Assembly (NCBI GenBank): GCA_019915135.1
Contig: JAHLMK010000002.1
Coordinates: forward strand, 2,852,001-2,916,000
Reading direction: 5' to 3'
Length of the DNA stretch: 64,000 bases
From: Strobilurus pachycystidiatus
Lineage: Eukaryota > Basidiomycota > Agaricomycetes > Agaricales > Physalacriaceae
Shown: one piece after another, positions 47,623 through 58,994 of the stretch
How the letters are laid out: each line of letters begins with the position of its first letter
Numbering within the stretch: the stretch's first letter is position 1
Position numbers and translations under genes: made by a program
Notes under the pieces: model-generated
Database searches by the model: none
What the model saw: only the letters and a program-made list of their open reading frames with translations
Told to the model about the DNA's origin: nothing

Positions 47623-48940
47623 TCAGAAACAAAAGTGTAAAACTTTATTTTCCTGCAAATTTGGGCACTGCGTGGCCACAACGCCACAGAAATCCGGGAC
47701 AACGGAGGAAGCACCGCCACCCTGATCATACCATCGCGCCCTGACCCGAATCTCCACCGACTCCAGCGCCTTCTTATCCTTCAATGCATCGTCAAATGCT
47801 CTCCAGAACGCCGGCCGTAGGAATTCCCCAAAGGCAGCCTCCGTCTTAAGGTTAGTGGACAGGACGACTGGAATGATGATCACAAGGGAGCTGAGGTGCG
47901 GCATTCGAGCCTCCGCAATCTTTCGTATCCACCAACGGGAAACGGTGTCGCATCCTGGATACTGGACTCGCCAATGCTCGTAGGCGTAGAACACGAGTTG
48001 AAGATGGCTCAACGACTCCAGGAATGGTCCGATATCGATTGCTAAAAGGGGTATATGAGCCCAAGAGTTCCAGTCTTCAAGACTCAATGAACGTACCTCG
48101 ACCAATTTCGGGAACAGGCTGATACGTCTCGCCAAGATCGAGTGAGGAGAGTGACTTTGGCGCAACTTGCGCAAGCGTCGGCATGGCAGTAACACGGTAG
48201 TGCGCCAGTGAAAGTCTTTCTAGGTGACGAACCTCCTTCAAGGTGAGAAACGCCATCCACGAATCGAACTGATCGTTAACGAAGAGTTCCCTGATCGATG
48301 AGACGTGAGACAAGCTCTCACAATCAGAATCGTGTGAGACGTGGGGAATGGTGCTAATTCCCCGATATACGCAGTTCTCGACTGCAAGGGATACAAGATG
48401 CGGGAAGTGCGCGAGGAGGGACGACATGGAGTTGTCGCCGAAGTTCAAGAGGCACTCTGCCAGCTGCAGATGCCGTATCCTGCGAAAGGGGAATGTCCCC
48501 GCGGAGATAGTGGAGGCGAACCAATGGGTGCCGACATATGAAAGTGACAGTGCAGATAGATTGACGAGGAGAGGAATGATTTCTGTCCAGTGCGAATCAA
48601 AGATAGCACATGGGCGTGTGTAATGCGCCGCATAGTTGTCTTCTCCGCCGTACATGTATTGGAGCTTCGACCCGCTGAGGTGCAGCTCGCGTATGAAGAC
48701 GATCAAGCGGGGATTGGCCTTGAGAAGGGACAGGAGACGGGATGGGGTGTGATAATGGCGCCTCGGTGGGTCGGAAAAGGTGATAGAGTGGAAGAGGTGG
48801 GTCTGGGCGCGATCGCGGAGGCAACGCGACGAGGCGGCACAAGTCATTAAGGTAGTGTGACTTGCTTTCGGGTTGGAATCGTCAGCAAGAGCGTCAATGA
48901 CACTGTCGAGAAGCTCTTGTGGTAGACTGCAGATAGTCAT
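47623..48940 (-). CDS. F-box/LRR protein
   Basis: 420 residues from exons 48940-48097 and 48041-47623 (1263 nt, in frame). The start MTICSLPQELLDSVIDALAD is a typical F-box opening, followed by TTLMTCAASSRCLRDRAQTH and LFHSITFSD. The body has regular LRR-like strands (LSALSLSYVG, IRHLQLAECLL, LVSLAVENCVY, LERLSLAHYRV, SSLDLGETY). The intron joins EIGR to AIDIGPFLESLSHL. A longer start at 49000 is possible but adds no F-box sequence. Probable SCF adaptor, target unknown. It appears intact. Confidence 0.78.
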
Positions 48941-49726
48941 AGTGGGGCGAGAGATGGTTGAGTACAAGGGGAGGACGCGTAGACCATCCATGCGACACAC
49001 TCCACCTTATAACCGTCCCGGAGCAAACGATTGAGGGTGTTCCGAGTCCCATCTCGAGTAGGGTTCGAGGCTACATGGGAACGCCTGTGTCAGACTAAAT
49101 CCGACGGACTTGTGGGGGAACATTCTTGCCCCATGGCGACATCGAGCCACGAGAACCTATCGGGACGCTCTACTTAAGACGAAGACGGCAGAGCGCCTTG
49201 AGGATGGCGTCGCACGCTTTGTGGACCAATCGAGGCTCGAGACGGATGTCGCGTCTCGAACGGGGGCTAGGCAACTGTTGGTCAACTGGCAACAAAGCAT
49301 GGGATCGCAATGGCTGCATGACGACTCACGAGTGACGTGCGGATCAACTTTCATCAACGTGCCGGCATTCCGCCGGAAGCCACATCCCGCGCACCCGCCA
49401 CCCTAGGCGCGCTCTTGATCTGGAACATCAAGCAAGCGTTCCGGCCGATTTAAAGTGACCTTAGGTAGTCGCTAGTGCATTCCTTGTTCCTCCGATTTTC
49501 AACAGAGCTGGTGAAAAAATATCGCACCACTGTGAAGACACCCCAGTCAACTGAACGGTCTTACTGGGCATGGGCGCTTGGGTTGCAAATCGGGAAAGAC
49601 CGACGTTTTCCGAAGCGCGGCAAAGCGGCGAGCGCCTAGCGCCGGTGCCAATGTACACCCCGACGCCCGTCTTCTCAGTCTACAATTGAAAGAGGCGCGT
49701 CCTAATGACAAACGTTCATGCATTGA
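48941..49726. other. Intergenic between two minus-strand F-box-like genes
   Basis: 785 bp, no supported gene. Short frames on both strands lack features. Confidence 0.4.
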
Positions 49727-50944
49727 TCATTGACTACTTATTGAGAACGGTCCCGCCTTCACGATGTAGGGCTGCCAAGACGAACCCAGGGCCCGCACCT
49801 TCTCCTCCTCTTGAAAAGCTAGATGAACATTTCCCGGCTCCCTCACACTCTTGACCGAATACCTCTGCATCCCATAGTTCGGTCTACCGTCAATTACAAA
49901 CGTCGTCGGCGCTCGCAGAATATCCAGCGTCTGCAGGATCTTCGTACCATGCACGACGAGGTTGTGTTTGTTCAAAGGGGATTGAGGCGATAAGACGAAA
50001 TGCATTGTCTGAAGGGACTTGAGAGAGTGCAGGTTCAGGATTGGCGGGGTGGCGGTTCTGGGGGGGACGGTGAGCGTCAAGTGTCGAAGGGACTGCCCGT
50101 TCAAGCGGAGGAGCAGCTCGGTTGGGTGAGGGTTCTCCCACCCATCTGTTATTCGTAGCTCGATCGTCTCGAGCGAGCGGCAGAGTGGATGAAGGGCCGC
50201 TATCAGGGCGTCGCATGGTTCATCAGATGTTATATGCAGAGAGCGGATAGGGAGTGGGGTCTTGGGCGTTAGTCCAGACGGTAATGTGACCGGGGATGAC
50301 ACTTCCAATGAAAGGGACTGAAGAGAGGTGAAAGATGGAAGGCTCGATATCATCCCCCCGAGGTCGCTGTGCACTTCCGGGCTTCGATGGACGTATAGAT
50401 GGGTGATATGGGGTAGAGTGGTGTGAACGACGGGTAGGACGTCTGTGAAAACCACATGTACGTGGGTAATGTGCGCACCGCAAAGTGATAGGAGGCGCAG
50501 GACGCGCTCGAGGTGTATAGGCGGACATGCCCTGGAGTCCGGGTCTGAGTCCTTGATGGATATTCGGCGGCAATGAGAGAGGGTCTGGTGCGGCGAGCGA
50601 AGGAGAAGAGCAAGCTGGGCCAGGCCGGCGCGTGTGTGCACCTCCAAAACAAGATTTCGTCTACTCGAGACCGCGCACGCATACGAGACGCGACTCCATG
50701 TCCTCCACTCCCCGCACATGCAGATGATCATGTCCAGGATCTCGGGCGGGAGGGCAGTGTCATCGCCGCGGGTCTCCATCTCCTCCCAAGACAGTGCACT
50801 ACTCTGTCCAGAGGGGGCGACCGACCTGTAAAGACGGCGTCGAAGGGTGTGTACCGCGGGATGGAGCATGACTCTGTCCATGCACATGTCCCAGTGCGCG
50901 AATGCTCGCTTGATGTGACGACTTTTGAGAGGGATGTGCTCCAT
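49727..50944 (-). CDS. Single-exon F-box-like protein
   Basis: 405 residues with no intron, unlike the other F-box genes here. The N-terminal ~65 residues are basic (RRRLYRSVAPSGQSS). The F-box-like segment is DDTALPPEILDMIICMCGEW, followed by ACAVSSRRNLVLEVHTRAGL. LRR-like strands follow (HITHLYVHRSPE, SLQSLSLEVSS, SLETIELRITDG, SLRHLTLTVPP). It ends IVKAGPFSISSQ. Being intronless may mean retroposition or simple intron loss. Function by analogy only. Confidence 0.72.
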   Translation of the reverse strand: MEHIPLKSRHIKRAFAHWDMCMDRVMLHPAVHTLRRRLYRSVAPSGQSSALSWEEMETRGDDTALPPEILDMIICMCGEWRTWSRVSYACAVSSRRNLVLEVHTRAGLAQLALLLRSPHQTLSHCRRISIKDSDPDSRACPPIHLERVLRLLSLCGAHITHVHVVFTDVLPVVHTTLPHITHLYVHRSPEVHSDLGGMISSLPSFTSLQSLSLEVSSPVTLPSGLTPKTPLPIRSLHITSDEPCDALIAALHPLCRSLETIELRITDGWENPHPTELLLRLNGQSLRHLTLTVPPRTATPPILNLHSLKSLQTMHFVLSPQSPLNKHNLVVHGTKILQTLDILRAPTTFVIDGRPNYGMQRYSVKSVREPGNVHLAFQEEEKVRALGSSWQPYIVKAGPFSISSQ

Positions 50945-51620
50945 GGTTGGGTAGAAGGAAAGAAGGGAAGAGAAGGCCCGCTGTTTTGTTCTGTTTTATG
51001 TACTTGATGCGGAAACTAAGGAAAGCACTGCCGCCCACTGCGCTAATCAGTCAAGTGAAGTACCTTTTTGCGGTGCGATTGGCCCTGTCACTGTAGACGC
51101 TCTTCGATAAATAGGACTAGGGAAGAGGGTTGTCAGCAGGAATTATCAAGTCTCTCATGGGCGCTAGAAAAAGGCGTTGCAGGACCAGGTTGCAGGCAAG
51201 CGACGGGATTTCGTGACCCGGGGCTGCGTCTAGTCGGTATCGGTATTTCCCGAGTTGCCTCTTTCCTTCCACCCATCCACCACCAGAACCAACAACAACA
51301 GCAAAAACAACCTACAGTATCGCCGTCTGATTCCCGTACATCAACATGCCTCGTCTCGAGCGTCAGAGAAAAACGCGACGAAAATCATTGTGCCTCGTCA
51401 GCGTGATGACCAAGTTTGTCATCAGGATTACAATCGTGGGCGGCGCAGTTCGCTTTCGGGAAATATGACGCGCTCCCGCTCATTCAGCAGCTCTTTGCTC
51501 GCAAATCATTGTGGTTGGTATCACCGAGAGGGCGACAGCATATAAAATGCGCGACAGTCTCCATCCCCTCCCCAGCCCATCAACTTTCCATCATCTCCCT
51601 TCTCCTTCCCATCATAGTCA
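50945..51620. promoter_or_regulatory. Divergent promoter region with TATA box for pirin
   Basis: TATAAAA at 51541-51547, 74 bp before the pirin ATG, followed by a pyrimidine-rich leader. No other gene is supported in the 676 bp. Confidence 0.5.
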
Positions 51621-52536
51621 TGATATCCGACTCCATTTTCGCCAACAGGATCATTCCTCGCCGCAGTGAGGATCGAGGTCATGCAGACCGCCACTGGCTC
51701 AAGACATATCATTCCTTCTCGTTTGCTACGTACGTCCTTTCTCTTCGTTTACTCCATACCTTTTGCTAACCGATGTCTTCCTCGCCCAGTTATCACGACA
51801 ATCAGCACGAGAAATTTGGCTCTCTGCGCGTTCTCAACGAAGATCGTGTCGCAGCCCATAAAGGCTTTGGCGCACATACACACCGCGAGTTCGAGATATT
51901 CTCGTACATCGTGAGTGGGGCCCTAGAGCAGTAAGTTCCCATGGCTTCATAATCCGTTAGAGGCTGACATAGTTGTTGCTTCGTAGTAAAGACTCGATGG
52001 GCAACACGGAGATTCTTCGTCGAGGCGACATTCAAATGACTTCCGCTGGCACTGGCATATCTCACTCCGAAGTGGCGCATGGGGACAAGGAGGTTCATTT
52101 CCTCCAGATCTGGGCTACACCCTCAACGCCACACCTACAACCACAATACTACACACGCCATTTCAGCGACAAAGAGAAGACGGACAGGTTCGTCCGGATC
52201 GTAGCACCCGTCAGCTCGAAGGGTGTTGAGGATAAGAGAGAGGCGCAGGGTCCGGCGCCGGTGCACAGTGGAGTGACGATGTACGCGACGCTGTTGTCGG
52301 AGGGCAAGACGGTCAGTCAGGCCATGAGAGGAAGGAAGGCGTATATTCACGTCGTGATGTCGAGTGGATATGCTCATCCTGCGACGGAGAAGCGTGCTGG
52401 TGTTGCGGCCATAAGGGTGAATGGTGAGGTACTCAGAGAAGGCGACGGTGCATATATGTTCATCGGAGAGGGAAGTGTCGACGTCGAGAATGTCGGGGAG
52501 GCAAGAGCCGAAGTCGTTCTCTTTGATCAAGCGTAG
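51621..52536 (+). CDS. Pirin family protein
   Basis: Bicupin iron protein, a nuclear cofactor or quercetinase-like enzyme in other organisms. MISDSIFANRIIPRRSEDRG leads to KTYHSFSFAT-YHDNQHEKF, joined by a short intron. The metal site lies in FGAHTHREFEIFSYIVSGAL, with two His and a Glu. A further His is in GTGISHSEVAHGDKEVHFLQ and matches the family. The C-terminal cupin ends RAEVVLFDQA. Two introns, about 270 residues, intact. Confidence 0.92.
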
Positions 52537-52758
52537 AGTCTGTGTCCTTGGCGGTGTATTTATCTTTCTTGTACGTGTATTTCCATACTAGTCCATGTAC
52601 GCCCGTACATACTCAGGCTACCAGTCCGATAAGGAGCACGAAGTTCATCATTGATTCACTGGTTACATTGCATTGCAAGTTCTGCATCCATAAATACATA
52701 TTACACACGTGTTTAAAACAGCCAATCGTTGTGTCAATGGGCGAGTTTGAATGAAAGA

Positions 52759-54990
52759 TTAGCAACCAGAGGGTACGGCAGTGCTGTCGACATGGTTGGC
52801 AGCGCCGACACCGAGACCACGACTGGCGAAGGCCCTCCAGAGAATACACTTGTTGGCACCGGCGTATCGATTTACGTCGGCTTGGATCCAGGCATCCCGA
52901 GCGGTAGGGACTACAAAACACCATTAGCAACACTCAAGTCTAAGCAGCCCGGTAGACTTACAAGTCGGGTTACAAGGCTGGAGCGCCAGGGCATCAACGA
53001 AGAGGTGAAGCCAGACGTTGTTTCCAGCGGTACCGGTCGGATCGGTCTTGGCAGTCGCAGACCATCCGTGAGCGGAAACGAGCGCGGCGTACACGTTATA
53101 CAGCAGGTTGGCCCAGACCTCGCCGATGTCTGACAACAACATTATGTACGCGTCATAATTTGATGCGCAATGTACTTACTGTGGACTTCATTGAGAGTGG
53201 CAATGCTGGAGTAGCGAAGGGGGTTGATAGTCGCCGATGTGGAGTACGGGTGCGTCCTGATCCCAGCTGTAGAGTTGATGACCCAGCCTCCCAAAGTGTA
53301 GTCCAGCACAGTGGCGCTCTTCTGCTCGGTCCATCTACATAGATGTGTGTCAGCACTCGACTCCCCGGCATCGACAGATCTGAGCATACGCAGCCATGGC
53401 ATCGGACCAGCCCTCACCCATTCCACCGGCTTCGGTGGTCTGCAGACAAGTTCCAGTACCACCGCCAGTGAGCCGGTTCGTCAATCCGTGGGTGAACTCG
53501 TGGACGATAATGTCGTTCTGGAGAGATCCATCCCTGTTGGGGGTGGTTAAAGTCCAGATAAACATCCTGCACGTTCCTGAGGAACCACTGGATGCCGTTG
53601 TCAGTGCCTCACTCAAAAGAAATAAAAAGTTTGTCGCCTACTCGCGAGGTGTGGCAAAGTTGGCATTGTTGGTGCCGCTGGAATCCTGGACGCTCATTAA
53701 GACACGGTCGTTCCCCGCACCGCCCTTTCCAAAGTTGTTGGTCTGGAAGTTGAAAGCACTTTCAGTCCAGCCGTACAGGTAGAGGAAGTCATGAACGGTG
53801 TTGATGATGTAAAACGCGTTGACGCGTGCAGCGTCAACGTTCGATCCCCCAGTGGGTGCCAGCGCGGTATTGTACGTGTAGTCAAAGACACCGGACGATG
53901 ACTGGCTCGTAACGGAGGTCTGACTGCCCTTGAACGCGATAACGTTGTTTCCGCTGTCATACTGATTAGCGCGGTGATGGACAAGAGAATCAGCATGGAC
54001 TCACGCGGTAGTAGTAGTGGTGACCCATCCGCTAGGGGAAGAGGCGGTGTTCTCGGGATTCACGAGGAGTGCCAATCCTTCGGTAACCGCATCTTCTTGT
54101 ATGGGAATGACCCTGTACTGTCAAAGATAACGGTCAGATGGTAGAAGCGATGGAGTATATGTGGAACGCACAGTAAGTTCGGCCACAAAGTCGACTACAC
54201 TCAGGATCTCTCCTGAATGCGCGTCCACATATACCTCAAACCACGCGTTGGTTTCGGCGTTCTGGATCTGAATTGCGTGCGTGAGAGCAACGCTACCGTC
54301 GGCCAACGAGAGATAGTTCAGAGCCGTGAAGCCGTTGAAGTTACCGTCCAGCTGTTCCTCGACGGTTGGGATCACAGAGTCGACTGTAATGGTCGGAGTG
54401 GAGTCGGCGATGTTATCTGCGATTTCGTTAGAAACATGGTACAGAAAGCCAGCATAAACGAACCGGTGTCGACAAAGGAAGCACCGAATGCGACGACCTT
54501 GTTGTCCACGAAGGCAATGTTCGCGACGGCGTTGATGAAGTCGACGCCATCCTTTTGAGTGTCAAATGAAGGAATATGTGCGATACACCTTAACCACTTA
54601 CATGGACCTGCTTCGCATATGCGTAGGTGACGTCCGCAGAATCATGAGAGAAGCCGCTCGTGAATCCGACTTTGTCAACATCGATTCCAAGCTCAGACGC
54701 CACGAAGGCGGTAGTCTTGTCTTCGACGGATTGAGCCACCAGAGATGATGGGAAGGCTTTTCCATCAGTTCCAAACGTCTTTCACCAGTGTTAAGCTACT
54801 TCGATTGATATGCAAGAAAAACAGAACGAACCGTATAGGTTGACTCGGGGTGGAAAGTCTCCAGCCTCAAACCGCGTTTGCCAACGATGCGCGTACGATG
54901 TGTGGCGTGCTTAGAAGACTCCGGGAAGGGAACGGCATGTGTTGACACGGCGAGCAAAACAAAAGACAGGAGCTTGGTGAACGAGACCAT
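52759..54990 (-). CDS. Fungalysin (peptidase M36), copy 2
   Basis: Full-length paralogue of copy 1 on the opposite strand, with the same exon plan. Signal peptide: [20 protein letters not shown]. Prodomain: [20 protein letters not shown]. The zinc site is [10 protein letters not shown], with GGMGEGWSD, and the last exon is [13 protein letters not shown] ... [12 protein letters not shown]. The C-terminus differs from copies 1 and 3, which share DSTVVPDDC. The TATA-like box at 55077-55083 and its flanks match those of copy 1. It appears functional. Confidence 0.9.
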
Positions 54991-56308
54991 CTTTGGAGCT
55001 GTGATTGCGTCTGAAATGGAAAAGACCTCAGATAGAAGGGGAGAGGAAGCCTACAGAAACATGACAATGGCCCAGTTTATGTAGATGAGCAAAGGATACA
55101 GCGTCAACATATTGTCTGTTCAGTGTCCCAGTTCGATATCATGACCTCGTGGATTGAGACGCCGAGGCGTCACAGCCGTGGGTTGCATGTCAGCATAGGA
55201 ATGATTGCAAAGACCGGTTATAGGAAGGCGTTGAGGCCGGTCGTAGAAGGCGAGCGACGCCAAGAGCAAGAAACACGCGCATGGCCAATGCGCGTGCGGT
55301 AAATTGAGTTGGATCGGGCATATGGATCAGTGAAGGTAGTCAGCTTTGGAGCCGTAGCTTCTCAAACAGGTGTCTGACAGAGGAGAACTCGCATCGCAGG
55401 TTGACAGCCCAACGCGCGCCAAGTAGCCGAAAAATGAGAAGATAACGAGATCTTCTTCTCACTGCATGCGCCATGTCACAGATAAGACCAAGTGTATTGA
55501 AGGTCGGACGATTTCCGACGCGAGGTTTTGACCGCCGTCTTCTCGAGCACGTTGAACGAGGTTTGATGATTCAGCGCGACTGGGAGGAAAGCTCCAAACT
55601 TGGAAAGAAAATATGCATCAGATATCAAAGAAGGAAAGGAAAGGGATTACTCGGCACGGTCCCCACAAGGGAAGGCATGCTGCAAGATGGAGGGAAGAAA
55701 GGACAGGATATGGCCGGATCTAGACCCAATGCTTTGTCAGAAGCCACGTGACACGCACAACGTGGCGAAGCTCAGACTGAGACTCTGTGTTCTTTGCAAC
55801 TCCTGGAGACATTAGAGCCAGACACTTCTGTTCTGCTGCGCGTAGAATTCTGAGAGATCCGTCCAGTAGACACGTTTTTCACCACAGGTTACAGCTAATG
55901 TTCTGCTCATTGTGATAACTGCGTCGTGTCTCAATTGTTAGTGACGACGCGTAAGGAATTTCTGGCCGATGAGTGTTACTTCTGAGAAGGTCATCACACT
56001 CAAAGACCCCCAGAATGAGCCGGCGATGGAGGGCATACACGTAGGCTCGGGGGTACTGATTCATTCTTGCGCCGCATGAGTAGACGTCAAACCAATCGCT
56101 TGGATGTTTGGCTTCTCGGCGTAGTCCAGAGGTGGCTTACCATCTTTCAACTGTTCCTAATCCAAATGTTAACACGACGCGCCATTTCCATTCGAACCAC
56201 GACATCTGATTTGGGTCTTCATTCTTCATGTAGTTATACGCCACGATTCAACTGAATACACATAATGTACAGGTACGTCACCAAGTCCGTAGGTTTATCA
56301 TGCCTAAA
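54991..56308. other. 1.3-kb spacer between fungalysins 2 and 3
   Basis: Contains the copy 2 promoter at its left edge and nothing else I can support. Frames at 55473-55815 are Lys/Arg-rich without motifs. Confidence 0.4.
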
Positions 56309-58174
56309 TCAGCAGTCATCTGGAACGACAGTGCTGTCGACATGGTTGGCAGCGCCGACACCAAGCCCACGACTGGCGAATGCTGTCCAGAGGATACATC
56401 TATTCGCACCTCCGTATCGGTTTACGTCGGCTTGTATCCAGGCATCGCGAGCGGTAGGGACTACAGAGTTTCATGAGCGTACGGGCTGAAGATGAACCCT
56501 GTGGACTTACAAGTAGGATTGCAAGGCTGAAGCGCAAGGGCGTCAACAAGAAGATGAAGCCAGACGTTGTTGCCAGCGGTGCCAGTAGGGTCAGTCTTGG
56601 CAGTCTCGGACCATCCGTGAGCAGAGACAAGCGCGGCGTACACGTTGTACAGCAAATTGGCCCAGACCTCGCCGATGTCTGCGGGGTAAGCTTTCGTAAC
56701 TCGACTCGGATGCGTGAATCTCACTCACTGTGTACTTCATTGAGAGTGGCAACGCTGGAGTAGCGAAGGGGGTTGGTAGTCGCCGACGTAGAGTATGGGT
56801 GTGTCCTGATACCAGCTGTAGAGTTGATGACCCAGTCTCCCAAGGTGTAATCAGGCACGTCGGCGCTCTTCTGCTCAGTCCAGCTAGATTGACTATCAGC
56901 ATTCAACTCCCAACAGAGATCAAAATAGCAGAACATACGCAGCCATGGCATCAGACCAGCCCTCGCCCATTCCACCGGCTTCGGTAGTCTGCAGACAAGT
57001 CCCGGTTCCACCGCCAGTAAGTCGGTTCGTCAATCCGTGGGTGAACTCGTGGACGATGATGTCGTTTTGAAGAGATCCATCCCTGTTTGGGGTAGTCAAA
57101 GTCCAGATAAACATCCTGCACGTTCCCGAGGAACCACTGTTGAATGCCGTTGTCAATGCCTCACCCGAAAGAGAAAAAAATAATGCGCCTACTCGCGAGG
57201 TGTAGCAAAGTTCGCATTATTCGTGCCGCTGGAATCCTGAACGCTCATCAGAACACGGTCGTTCCCCGCACCGCCCTTTCCGAAGTTGTCGGTCTGGAAG
57301 TTGAAGGCGCTCTCGGTCCATCCGTACAGGTACAGGAAGTCATGGACCGTGTTGATGATGAAGAATGCGTTGACGCGCGCAGCATCAGTGTTCACGCCGC
57401 CAGTGGGTCCCAGAGTGGTATCATAAGTGTAGTCAAAGACGTCGGGCGACGACTCGGTGGTAACAGAGGTCTGGGTGCCTTTGAACGCGATGACGTTGTT
57501 TCCACTGTAATTCTTGTTAGCGTGTTCCGAGTCCTCGACGCTGAAGACAGCATGGACTCACGCGGTGGTATTAGTGGTCACCCATCCGATGGGGGAGGAG
57601 GCAAGGTTCTCGGGATCTACAAGGAGCGCCAGGCCCTCGGTGACTGCATCTTCCTCAATGGGAATGACCCTGTACTGACAAACATATTAGTTACATAGTA
57701 CAGACGAAGGAAGATGTGTGAAACGCACAGTAAGCTCGGACACGAAATCAACGACACTCAGGATTTTTCCCGAATGTGCGTCCACGTAGACCTCAAACCA
57801 CGCGTTGGTGTCGGCGTTCTGGATTTGGATTGCGTGCGTGAGAGCAACGCTGCCGTCGGCCATCGAGAGGTAATTCAAAGTCGTGAATCCGTTGAATTTC
57901 CCGTCCAGCTGTTCTTCGACGGTTGGGATCACAGAGTCCACACTGATGGTCGGCGTGGAGTCAGCGATGTTATCTGCGATTCCGTGAGAAATACAATATC
58001 AGAGAAGGAAAAGATGAGCGAACCAGTGTCAACAAAGGAAGCACCGAACGCGACGACCTTGTCGTTCACGAAGGCAATGTTTGCGACGGCGTTAATGAAG
58101 TCGACTCCATCCTTGCCGAGTGGTCAGCTCATGGGACATAGACGATACGGCTAGGACACTTACATGAACCTGTG
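56309..58174 (-). pseudogene. 5'-truncated fungalysin, copy 3
   Basis: The sequence matches copy 1 from the C-terminal exon (DSTVVPDDC, stop at 56309) back through the intact zinc site ([19 protein letters not shown]), the prodomain exon [20 protein letters not shown] and the exon [20 protein letters not shown]. The preceding intron is complete. Of the exon before that, only the last nine bases (Gln-Val-His codons) remain. Homology stops at 58174. The signal peptide and the first two exons are missing, so no secreted enzyme can be made as it stands. The remaining exons show no stop or frameshift that I can see, so the truncation is recent. Confidence 0.85.
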
Positions 58175-58994
58175 TACGCAACCCCGCGAGTTCGACAAGA
58201 AATAGCTGCGAAAGCAGCGGTTTCGCGGGAGGCTTCGCAAACAGCGAATCGGCGGCGGCTAAGGTAGTGGGGGACAAAGGCGAACTCCGCGAGAGGCGGC
58301 GATACGACCGCGAATAGTCAAAGAGTAGAATAGAACAACAGCGAGCACCACTCGTTGTGTATGAAAACTTGACTGGAGACCGCGACTTCACGAACTCACG
58401 CTGAACCGTATGGTGGTCAAAAGTGAAGTCTTCATTCTCCCCGCTCAGTGCTATATCAAGTCGCGGCTTCGCTTGCCGGTTCTACTACGATTACCCGCCC
58501 GTTCCTGAGTATCCGCGCGACAACGCGGTCACCCGCAGGCGTGGAACCTTCCTTGCCCTGCCCGTTCTGCCGCTACCTGCCAAGGTAAACACTTGGCAAG
58601 GTCCGATTACGCCACCCGCCCGTGGTACCCGGTCGGCCCGCTTCCTATGGATCGCAAGGTTCTGCAGTGGACCGTGTCTGAAAGACCGTCTAAACTGTTT
58701 GGTTTCCGCGGTTTACCTGCGAGCGTCCTCGAGCGAGCCCGCGACCCTGGTGGTACCTGCGAAAGGTCCGCTGGGTCCCTGGTTCCCGCGGTTTACCTGC
58801 GAGCGTCCGCGAGCGAGTCCGCGATCATGGTGGTACCCGCGAGAGGTCCGCAGGATCCGAGTTACAGCTGGGGCGATCGTATCGCGCCCACGCTGTACAT
58901 CTCCCCCCAACCAAAAATTTCCAACCCTCCAGTCCTTCTAGAATGTGGCGCCCAGATAAAAGCGGGCAAGCGCGGCACCAAATCCCAACTCAAA
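58175..58994. other. CGCG-rich DNA abutting the fungalysin breakpoint
   Basis: Begins TGTACGCAACCCCGCGAG immediately at the breakpoint. CGCG and GCGAG motifs recur throughout, unlike the rest of the window. A hairpin TGCCAAG-gtaaaca-CTTGGCA lies at 58578-58598. A GATAAAA box at 58955-58961 precedes the next gene by 40 bp. The opening TG would suit an LTR end, but I could not find the matching CA end or a primer-binding site. Confidence 0.55.
58701..58860. repeat. 80-bp tandem repeat, two copies
   Basis: Unit 1 (58701-58780) and unit 2 (58781-58860) start GGTTTCCGCG and GGTTCCCGCG, and both continue GTTTACCTGCGAGCGTCC. They differ at only about a dozen sites. 80 is not a multiple of 3, which argues against a coding role although a frame stays open. 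Confidence 0.85.

Noticed and set aside
58593..58994. Upstream extension of cassette gene 1 to 58593
   Set aside because: It would translate the 80-bp repeat and the promoter box. There is a good ATG at 58995, 40 bp after GATAAAA.
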